Positions 1 to 5,143 of a stretch of 6,171 nt of DNA are shown piece after piece. The notes below the pieces were generated by a model. The model had not been told where the DNA came from, searched no databases, and saw nothing but the letters and a program-made list of their open reading frames with translations. Numbering within the stretch: position 1 is the stretch's first letter; each line of letters begins with the position of its first letter. The DNA is from Candidatus Competibacteraceae bacterium (GTDB lineage: Bacteria > Pseudomonadota > Gammaproteobacteria > Competibacterales > Competibacteraceae). Both the position numbers and the translations under genes were made by a program. The stretch is from NCBI GenBank assembly GCA_020445005.1, contig JAGRHM010000295.1, positions 1 through 6,171 on the forward strand, read 5' to 3'.

Positions 1-1150
1 ACATGGTCACCATGCCGTACTTGCCCCCACGCCGGCGCATCCCATGCGCCAGCGTCGCCACGCGGATCGCCCCGGTCGCACCCAACGGGTGACCGAGCGC
101 GATCGCGCCGCCCAGTGGATTCACTTTCGCCGGATCGAGATTCAGCTCACGGATCACCGCCAGACTTTGCGCGGCAAACGCTTCGTTTAACTCGATCCAG
201 TCCAAATTCTCCTGACGCAATCCCGCCAGTTCCAGCGCCTTGGGAATCGCCGCGATGGGCCCAATGCCCATGATCTGTGGCGGCACTCCGGCGACCGCGT
301 AACTGATAAAGCGAGCCAGCGGCTTCAAATTCAACTGCTTGACCATCCGTTCGCTCATCACCAGCACTGCCGCCGCTCCATCGCTCATCTGCGAACTGTT
401 GCCAGCGGTCACGCTGCCTTTCGCGGCAAATACCGGTTTGAGTTTAGCTAACGCTTCCAGCGTACTGTCGGGGCGCGGGCCTTCATCATTCTCGATCACC
501 CGCTCGCGCACCTTGACCTGAACCGTCTGCACATGCGGCGAGCGATCCAAGACGGTATAGGGCAGAATTTCCTGACGGAACTCGCTATTGGCGATAGCAG
601 CAGACGCCCGGCGGTGACTTTCCACGGCAAAGGCGTCCTGATCTTCCCGCGACACTTTCCACGCCTGCGCCACCCTCTCGGCGGTCAACCCCATGCCGTA
701 GGCAATGCCGACATTCTCGTCGGTGGCGAACACTGCCGGATTGAGGGCAATCTTGTTGCCGCCCATCGGAATCATGCTCATGGTTTCCGTGCCGGCCGCC
801 AGCATCACATCCGCTTCACCCAAACGGATGCGATCAGCGGCCTGCGCCACCGCCTGCACCCCGGAAGCGCAGAAGCGATTAATGGTCATGCCCGGCACAC
901 TGTCCGGCAGTCCAGCCAGCAGCAGACCGATGCGAGCGACATTCATACCCTGTTCGCCTTCCGGCATGGCGCAACCCACAATGACATCGCCAATCTGTTT
1001 CGGGTCGACCTCTGGGCACTGGGCCACGACCCCACGCAGGACATGGGCCAGCAGGTCGTCCGGGCGGGTGTTGCGAAAAACGCCGCGCGCTTTGCCTACC
1101 GGGGTACGGACCGCGGCAACAATGTAAGCATCCTGAATTTGTTTGCTCAT
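1..1150 (-). CDS. fadA: Acetyl-CoA C-acyltransferase (3-ketoacyl-CoA thiolase), 3' end cut by the window edge
   Basis: This is a thiolase that cleaves 3-ketoacyl-CoA with free CoA into acetyl-CoA and a shortened acyl-CoA, the last step of a beta-oxidation cycle, in the cytoplasm. I read 383 residues from ATG at 1150 to the left edge. The N-terminal half holds the nucleophilic cysteine in NRFCASGVQAV (Cys94). The C-terminal half holds NEAFAAQ (Asn322 onward) and GGAIALGHPLGATGA with the catalytic His354. The visible part ends in KYGMVTM. Family members continue there with a Cys-containing glycine-rich end carrying the second catalytic cysteine, so only about 10-15 residues should be missing. 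The start is set by AGGAGA at 1157-1162, 6 nt upstream. The gene lies 17 nt after the stop of the bifunctional dehydrogenase/hydratase, so the two are almost certainly co-transcribed and act in sequence. A biosynthetic acetoacetyl-CoA thiolase has the same fold, but the neighbour favours beta-oxidation. Confidence 0.95.
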   Translation of the reverse strand, partial: MSKQIQDAYIVAAVRTPVGKARGVFRNTRPDDLLAHVLRGVVAQCPEVDPKQIGDVIVGCAMPEGEQGMNVARIGLLLAGLPDSVPGMTINRFCASGVQAVAQAADRIRLGEADVMLAAGTETMSMIPMGGNKIALNPAVFATDENVGIAYGMGLTAERVAQAWKVSREDQDAFAVESHRRASAAIANSEFRQEILPYTVLDRSPHVQTVQVKVRERVIENDEGPRPDSTLEALAKLKPVFAAKGSVTAGNSSQMSDGAAAVLVMSERMVKQLNLKPLARFISYAVAGVPPQIMGIGPIAAIPKALELAGLRQENLDWIELNEAFAAQSLAVIRELNLDPAKVNPLGGAIALGHPLGATGAIRVATLAHGMRRRGGKYGMVTM

Positions 1151-1156
1151 GCTATT

Positions 1157-1162
1157 TCTCCT
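1157..1162 (-). promoter_or_regulatory. Ribosome binding site of the thiolase gene
   Basis: AGGAGA on the minus strand lies 6 nt before the ATG at 1150, inside the 17-nt gap after the upstream stop codon. It fixes the thiolase start and shows independent re-initiation within the operon. Confidence 0.8.
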
Positions 1163-1167
1163 GGCCA

Positions 1168-3528
1168 TCAGTTACGCAAGGGCTTGCCGGTGCGGAGCAT
1201 GTGCTCGATCCGGGCATGAGTCGGCGGAGCCTTGGCCAGCGCCACGAAGTTGCGGCGCTCCAGTCCCAGCAACCAGCTTTCATCGACCAGCGTGTTGGGA
1301 TCGAGGTCACCACCGCACAGTGCTTCCGCAATGTCCATGCCCAGCCGGTAGTCGTGGGCGGAAATGAAACCGCCGTCGCGCAGGTTGACCAGCGCCATCT
1401 GGCAGGCGGCAATGCCGGTGCGGCCAGCCACGCGAATCGGGCGCGGTTGCGGCGGCCGGTAACCGGCTTCCGCGAGCGCCCGCACCTGGGCCTTGGCGAC
1501 GTGCAGCAGTTCGTGGGGATTGAAAATGATGATGTCGGACGGCTTGAGATAGCCGAGTTGCTTGGCCTCCTCGGCGCTACGCGAGACCTTGGCCATGGCC
1601 ATGGCTTCAAAGTACGGCCGCAGGAACGGCAGCAGGTCGCTGCCCTTGGCCTCAGTCATGGCGCGCAGGGCGAACTCCTTGCAGCCGCCGCCCGCTGGGA
1701 TCAGGCCCACGCCGACCTCGACCAGACCGATATAGCTTTCCAGCGCCGCCACCACCCGGTCGCAGTGCATTAAAAACTCGCAGCCGCCGCCCAGCGCCAG
1801 GCCCTGCGCCGCCGCGACCACAGGAATCGCGGAATAACGCAAGGCGGCCGTAGTTTGCTGGAATTGCGCGACGATGCGCTCGAAGGCGTCGAAATCGCCA
1901 GCCAGCGCCACCGGCACCGCCTCGGCCAGATTCGCCCCCGCGCTGAACGGCGCGCTGGTCTGCCATAGCACCAGGCCGCTGAACCGCTGCTCGGCGATCC
2001 TCAAGGCTTCCTGTACCCCGGACAACACATCGTTGCCGATGACATGCATCTTGGTCTTGAAACTGACGATGCCAATATCATCGCCGGTGGTCCACAACCG
2101 CACGCCGGGATTCTCGAACACCGTTTCGCCGTAGTGATGCGGCGCTTCGCCTAACACCTGCTCAGGATAGAGTTGACGCTGGTAAACCGGTAGCGTGGAG
2201 CGCGGTTTGTAGGCATCTTCCGCTGCGGAGTAGGAGCCTTCCGGGCGATGCACACCATCGACTTGGCGCACCCAGGCCGGCAGCGGCGTTTTGGTCATGG
2301 TCTTGCCAGTGGCGATGTCGTCCTCGATCCAGGCGGCCACCTGCTTCCAGCCAGCGACTTGCCAGATTTCAAACGGCCCCATGCTCCAGCCAAAGCCCCA
2401 GCGGATAGCGAAATCAACATCGCGCGCGTTGTCAGCGATTTCCGCCAGCAGCACGGCGGCGTAATGGAAGACATCGCGATGAATGGCCCACAGGAATTGC
2501 GCCTGGGGATGGTCGCTGGCGCGCAAGGCGGCGAATTTTTCCGCTGGGTTCTTGATCTTGAGAATGGCCTGCACGGCTTCATCCGGTTTGGCGCCGGCGT
2601 CCCGATAATCCCCGGTCGCTGGGTCCAGCACCTGTTTGCCCTTGTTGGCGTAAATGCCGGTTTTGGTCTTTTGCCCCAATGCGCCTTTTTCAATCAGCGC
2701 CTTCAGCCAGTCCGGCGCAGTGAAATATGACCGCCACGGATCGTGTTGCAGCGCCAGCGCCGAACCCTGGATGACATGGCCCATAGTGTCCAGGCCCACC
2801 AGATCAGCGGTGCGATAAGTCGCGCTCTTGGGTCGGCCAATCGCCGGACCGGTCAGCGCATCGACCAGATCGAGACTCAAGCCAAACGCCTGGGTATGAT
2901 GCATCGCCGCCGCCATGGAAAAGACGCCGATGCGGTTGGCCACAAAGTTCGGCGTGTCCTTGGCGCGGACGACGCCCTTGCCTAGGGTCATCACCAGGAA
3001 CGTTTCGAGCTGATCCAGAATCGCCGAATCGGTGGCAGCACAGGGAATCAGCTCGGCTAGGGCCATGTAGCGCGGCGGGTTAAAGAAATGGATGCCGCAA
3101 AAGCGCGAGCGCACATTCTCCGGCACCGATTCCGCCAGCAGATTCAGGCGCAGACCGGAGGTATTAGTGGCCAGAATCGCCCGGCTATTCAGATAGGGCG
3201 TGATGCGCTGGTAAAGATCGGCCTTCCAGTCCGGGCGCTCGGCGATCGCTTCAATCAGCAGGTCACAGCTTCGCAATTCCTCCAGATGCTGATCGTAGTT
3301 GGCCGGTTGAATCAGCGCCGCCCGCTCCTTGACGGCGAAGGGCGCCGGATTCATTTTAGTCAGATTGACGATGGCTTTGGTCACAATCCCATTGGGATCG
3401 CCGTCCCTGGCCGGCAGGTCGAACAACACCACCGGCACATCGGCGTTGGCCAGATGAGCGGCGATCTGTGCGCCCATCACGCCTGCGCCCAAAACCGCCA
3501 CCCGGCGGATCGATGCTGCGTTAGTCAT
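1168..3528 (-). CDS. fadN: Bifunctional 3-hydroxyacyl-CoA dehydrogenase / enoyl-CoA hydratase, FadN-type domain order
   Basis: This 786-residue enzyme should hydrate trans-2-enoyl-CoA to L-3-hydroxyacyl-CoA and oxidise that to 3-ketoacyl-CoA with NAD+, feeding the thiolase encoded just downstream. The dehydrogenase comes first. A Rossmann fingerprint VLGAGVMGAQIA (Gly14, Gly16, Gly19) is followed by LIEAIAER near 91-98, NTSGL near 122, the catalytic-type histidine in CGIHFFNPP (His147), and DTPNFVANRIG near 191-201. A second helical dehydrogenase segment has WGFGWSMGPFE near 377-387. The hydratase (crotonase) domain fills about 475-700, with the oxyanion-hole motif FSAGANLAE near 528-536 and QGLALGGGCEF. 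Both general acid/base glutamates are present (Glu584 and Glu604, 20 residues apart as in classical hydratases), so both activities look intact. This order is the reverse of E. coli FadB and matches Bacillus FadN, also close in length. ATG 3528 is chosen because AGAGGA lies 9 nt upstream and the Rossmann strand begins at the usual distance. The frame stays open further upstream but runs through a terminator. Confidence 0.95.
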   Translation of the reverse strand: MTNAASIRRVAVLGAGVMGAQIAAHLANADVPVVLFDLPARDGDPNGIVTKAIVNLTKMNPAPFAVKERAALIQPANYDQHLEELRSCDLLIEAIAERPDWKADLYQRITPYLNSRAILATNTSGLRLNLLAESVPENVRSRFCGIHFFNPPRYMALAELIPCAATDSAILDQLETFLVMTLGKGVVRAKDTPNFVANRIGVFSMAAAMHHTQAFGLSLDLVDALTGPAIGRPKSATYRTADLVGLDTMGHVIQGSALALQHDPWRSYFTAPDWLKALIEKGALGQKTKTGIYANKGKQVLDPATGDYRDAGAKPDEAVQAILKIKNPAEKFAALRASDHPQAQFLWAIHRDVFHYAAVLLAEIADNARDVDFAIRWGFGWSMGPFEIWQVAGWKQVAAWIEDDIATGKTMTKTPLPAWVRQVDGVHRPEGSYSAAEDAYKPRSTLPVYQRQLYPEQVLGEAPHHYGETVFENPGVRLWTTGDDIGIVSFKTKMHVIGNDVLSGVQEALRIAEQRFSGLVLWQTSAPFSAGANLAEAVPVALAGDFDAFERIVAQFQQTTAALRYSAIPVVAAAQGLALGGGCEFLMHCDRVVAALESYIGLVEVGVGLIPAGGGCKEFALRAMTEAKGSDLLPFLRPYFEAMAMAKVSRSAEEAKQLGYLKPSDIIIFNPHELLHVAKAQVRALAEAGYRPPQPRPIRVAGRTGIAACQMALVNLRDGGFISAHDYRLGMDIAEALCGGDLDPNTLVDESWLLGLERRNFVALAKAPPTHARIEHMLRTGKPLRN

Positions 3529-3537
3529 TGGTAAAAG

Positions 3538-3543
3538 TCCTCT
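3538..3543 (-). promoter_or_regulatory. Ribosome binding site selecting the 3528 start
   Basis: AGAGGA on the minus strand sits 9 nt upstream of ATG 3528. It supports this start over two in-frame alternatives: an ATG at 3573, which has GAGAAG only 3 nt away, and 3681, which lies upstream of the terminator at 3612-3658. Confidence 0.7.
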
Positions 3544-3611
3544 TTCAGGCTGTGGAAACGCCTTCTTGCCCATAAGCTTCTCATTCCCGAAGCAAAGGGG
3601 GCAAATAGTGA

Positions 3612-3658
3612 AGCCAAAAATAAAGCCGGGGATGCGCCCCGGCTTTCTCGATTTGGCT
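3612..3658 (-). terminator. Rho-independent terminator after the nuclease-like remnant
   Basis: A perfect 10-bp G+C-rich stem pairs 3622-3631 with 3637-3646 around a 5-nt loop. On the minus strand it is followed directly by a U-rich tract (TTTATTTTT). An outer 7-bp inverted repeat (3612-3618 with 3652-3658) can lengthen the stem across small internal loops. It begins about 11 nt after the stop codon at 3669. It therefore insulates the fatty-acid operon from upstream transcription and places that operon's promoter within about 3529-3611, where I could not identify convincing -35/-10 boxes. On the plus strand the stem is followed by CTCGATTT, a poor U-tract, so termination is mainly for minus-strand transcripts. 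Confidence 0.88.
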
Positions 3659-3668
3659 AATCCTCTCC

Positions 3669-4102
3669 CTACAGTCCCCATATCTGAATGGAGTAGCGGC
3701 CACAGGATTCGCGGCGCTGGAAGATTTTTTCTTCCCAGACAATGCCGGGCCGCCGGTCGAAAATCAGCAGATGACCGTCAACCGTTCCCACTTGGTCGAG
3801 ATAAGCGGCGGTCTGTTCCAAACCTTCTTGCAGGGTGGCGTCGAGTGATTTGTGCAACAGCTTCAATTCAAGCACGACCCGCTGCATCGGGCCGAGAAAG
3901 CCTTGTGTTTCATTCAGCGGCTGTTGCAGCAACAAATCGGTGCGCCGCCGCCCCAACCCGTACTCCCGGTCAATCCGCCCGCCACCGTTGACGATCCATT
4001 GCAAAAAGGCTTGCAGCAGAGTTGTGGCCCAGCTTCTTTATATTGGAAACGCTCGACCCAATGTTCGGCATGTTCCCGGAAAAATTGCTGGAATGTCCAA
4101 GT
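3669..4102 (-). pseudogene. Truncated, frameshifted PD-(D/E)XK nuclease-like C-terminal domain of an AAA-like ATPase family protein
   Basis: Two minus-strand frames together spell one continuous domain. The first frame (about 4102 to 4022) reads FQQFFREHAEHWVERF, then QYKEAGPQL. The second (4019 to 3669) continues LLQAFLQWIVNGGGRIDREY, then GLGRRRTDLLL, and ends at TAG 3669-3671. They join cleanly if one base is missing near 4019-4022, so the gene carries a one-base frameshift. PD-(D/E)XK core features are visible: the acidic residue in RRRTDLLL (codon at 3936-3938) and the E-x-K of VLELKLL (codons at 3867-3869 and 3861-3863), followed by a helix with Q and GHLLIFDR. From memory, this pattern matches the C-terminal region of AAA-like ATP-binding proteins common in gammaproteobacteria and cyanobacteria. 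The ATPase part (Walker motifs) is absent, and a TAG at 4103-4105 closes the first frame just upstream. A sequencing error could explain the frameshift but not the missing N-terminus. The remnant keeps its own terminator. Confidence 0.65.
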
Positions 4103-4116
4103 CTAGAACACTACCT
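4095..4116. repeat. Imperfect 22-bp direct repeat, copy 1
   Basis: On the plus strand this copy reads GTCCAAGTCTAGAACACTAC followed by CT. It matches 4285-4306 at 18 of 22 positions in the same orientation, with starts exactly 190 bp apart. The copy lies right where the recognisable family sequence of the nuclease-like remnant ends. Confidence 0.55.
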
Positions 4117-4230
4117 TCTTCTCATACCATGGCTTACTGAGCCGCTACCGTCAATACTCCAGCCACCCATAGCAAAAATGCATTCGCCACCAGTGTCACC
4201 ATTTGTTTCTCCAAACTCGACAAAATGCAT
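4111..4230 (-). other. Orphan short open frame, possible coding remnant
   Basis: From ATG 4230 to TAG at 4111-4113 this frame gives 39 residues, beginning MHFVEFGETNGDTGGECIF. The frame stays open upstream to a TAA at 4276-4278, adding residues such as NPKFISVDKQADNDV. The composition is balanced, acidic and glycine-containing, and looks more protein-like than the other frames across this AT-rich patch. There is no Shine-Dalgarno sequence before the ATG, and I recognise no family. It may be a fragment of a decayed gene rather than a working small protein. Confidence 0.2.
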
Positions 4231-4284
4231 GACATCGTTATCGGCCTGTTTATCAACCGATATGAATTTGGGATTTTAGTATAA

Positions 4285-4306
4285 GTCCATGTTTGGAACA
4301 CCACCT
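4285..4306. repeat. Imperfect 22-bp direct repeat, copy 2
   Basis: On the plus strand this copy reads GTCCATGTTTGGAACACCAC followed by CT. It differs from copy 1 at four positions. I do not recognise the repeat family. Two copies alone do not make an array. Confidence 0.55.
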
Positions 4307-4369
4307 GCTGATCTTGGCCCAAAACCCCACATTCCACAGAAACCTTCAGAGAACTATTAAGAGGCCATC

Positions 4370-4401
4370 GAAAAATGGTCCTGTTTCTATGCCAGGACCA
4401 T
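4370..4401 (-). terminator. Rho-independent terminator after the GNAT gene
   Basis: A perfect 9-bp stem pairs 4375-4383 with 4393-4401 around a 9-nt loop (4384-4392). On the minus strand the stem is followed by TTTTT (4371-4375, the first T shared with the stem end). It lies about 30 nt beyond the acetyltransferase stop codon, as expected for that transcript. Confidence 0.82.
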
Positions 4402-4431
4402 AATTAACATTGAAATGAGCCAGTACCAATT

Positions 4432-5064
4432 TTAGTTGTGGTCTGAAAATTCCTTGAGCCAGCACACCATAGGCTTGGGAGACTCGACGGTCTCGCCCAG
4501 TTCTTTCCAGGAAAATTCGGTGCGTAGCCCCGGTTGCCGGGTATAGCCCCGTTTGCGCCAGAAGGCGTCGAGGGGGATATAATCGGGCGGACGGCGCGGA
4601 TCATCCGCCGGGCGCTCGACCGCGCAAAAGGTTAGCCAGCGCAGCGGGCCGAACGCGCTGTTGGAAGATGCGGCCAGCGCCCTGGCGTGTTGCTCGCGCT
4701 CGGTGAAAAAGCGCACGCCAACGCCGTGACCGCGATAGTCCGGTAACAGCACCGACTCACCTAGGTAGAAAACCTGCGCTGGGTCATAGCCGTGAGCAAG
4801 GAAGGGCGCCTTGAATGGATCGGTTTCCTCAGTCAGCGGCAAGGCGGTGGATGCGCCGATAACGCGCTCGCCGTCCAGCGCCAGGACGACGACGCTGCCA
4901 TGCGCCTGACTGTAGGTACGCAGATACCTGGCTTCATAGTCCAGATCGCCATCGTAAAGGTAAGGATAATCCCGGAAAACAGTGATGCGCAGACGGGCTA
5001 CCTCTGGGATGAAGCGGTCCAGATCGGCGCCGGTGACGCAGGCGATGCGAATTTCATCATTCAT
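4432..5064 (-). CDS. GNAT family N-acetyltransferase
   Basis: This 210-residue cytoplasmic protein has the GNAT fold and should transfer an acetyl group from acetyl-CoA to an amine. The substrate cannot be told from sequence. An N-terminal strand-helix segment (IRIACVTGADLDRFIPEVAR) is followed by the central strands VVVLALDGERVIGASTAL (about 58-75). The acetyl-CoA-binding motif A is ESVLLPDYRGHGVGVRFF, with the R-G-x-G-x-G pyrophosphate loop at Arg111-Gly116. The helix after it (TEREQHARALA) and the strand RWLTFCAVE (142-150) fit the fold. The C-terminal part FWRKRGYTRQPGL (about 169-180) resembles the late GNAT region where the acyl-acceptor end closes. It is slightly longer than minimal GNATs (about 150-170). 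The ATG at 5064 is preceded by GGAAAAG, a modest ribosome binding site. It follows the MscS-like gene by 69 nt on the same strand and ends before a strong terminator, so it may be the last gene of that transcript. Confidence 0.88.
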   Translation of the reverse strand: MNDEIRIACVTGADLDRFIPEVARLRITVFRDYPYLYDGDLDYEARYLRTYSQAHGSVVVLALDGERVIGASTALPLTEETDPFKAPFLAHGYDPAQVFYLGESVLLPDYRGHGVGVRFFTEREQHARALAASSNSAFGPLRWLTFCAVERPADDPRRPPDYIPLDAFWRKRGYTRQPGLRTEFSWKELGETVESPKPMVCWLKEFSDHN

Positions 5065-5084
5065 CTGTCTTTTCCAAGAAATAA

Positions 5085-5103
5085 CTCGGCTTTAAGGCCG
5101 GAG
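5085..5103 (-). terminator. Weak candidate hairpin between the MscS-like and GNAT genes
   Basis: Positions 5085-5090 can pair with 5097-5103 with one bulged base around a 6-nt loop. On the minus strand the hairpin is followed by TTATTTCTT. The stem is short and imperfect, so it may only attenuate read-through into the acetyltransferase gene. Confidence 0.25.
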
Positions 5104-5118
5104 AGTGAATCGGGTAAG

Positions 5119-5143
5119 GACAAGTGCTTGTCTTCAAGACAAG
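5119..5143. repeat. Two overlapping palindromes at the 3' end of the MscS-like gene
   Basis: GACAAGTGCTTGTC at 5119-5132 is a perfect 6-bp inverted repeat with a 2-nt spacer. CTTGTCTTCAAGACAAG at 5127-5143 is a perfect 8-bp inverted repeat around one base. They share the middle CTTGTC, so the core occurs three times in alternating orientation, and the second palindrome spans the TGA stop (5134-5136). As RNA, the two hairpins exclude each other. As DNA, the arrangement resembles paired operator half-sites. No U-tract follows on the minus strand, so it is not a classical intrinsic terminator. Confidence 0.6.

Larger units (their letters stand above)
4105..4369. other. AT-rich intergenic patch without a convincing gene
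   Basis: G+C is about 43% across 4081-4380 by hand count, against 60-70% in sampled stretches of the neighbouring genes. Short frames exist on both strands, but none has a recognisable domain or a good ribosome binding site. The stretch contains one copy and the edge of the other copy of a 22-bp imperfect direct repeat, plus an orphan open frame described separately. It most likely holds decayed or rearranged sequence that replaced the missing N-terminal part of the nuclease-like gene. That is inference. Confidence 0.5.

Noticed and set aside
533..1219. Long plus-strand open frame of 228 codons opposite the thiolase, and similar ones at 1201-1773 and 2248-2730.
   Set aside because: They are antisense to well-supported enzymes with catalytic motifs. 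Long empty antisense frames are common in high-G+C genes, and the translations show no domain and skewed composition.
3550..3570. GGAAACG segment as a PsrA/FadR-type operator half-site.
   Set aside because: Only one half is present and no matching inverted half lies at the required distance.
3529..3681. Upstream extension of the FadN reading frame to an ATG at 3681 (or 3573).
   Set aside because: The 3681 version would translate through the terminator hairpin and overlap the end of the nuclease-like remnant, adding 51 residues without similarity to the family. ATG 3528 has the better ribosome binding site and the usual distance to the Rossmann motif. The 3573 start has a site only 3 nt away.
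4022..4279. Plus-strand 85-codon frame across the AT-rich patch.
   Set aside because: It starts inside and antisense to the nuclease-like remnant, and its translation is proline/serine/leucine-skewed without recognisable features.
4095..4306. CRISPR array or tandem repeat.
   Set aside because: There are only two imperfect copies, 190 bp apart, with no regular spacers.
4134..4337. Minus-strand 67-codon frame ending in a hydrophobic stretch (possible small membrane protein or toxin).
   Set aside because: No ribosome binding site was seen, it overlaps the more protein-like orphan frame in another phase, and it spans one direct repeat copy. The hydrophobic end could arise by chance in AT-rich DNA.
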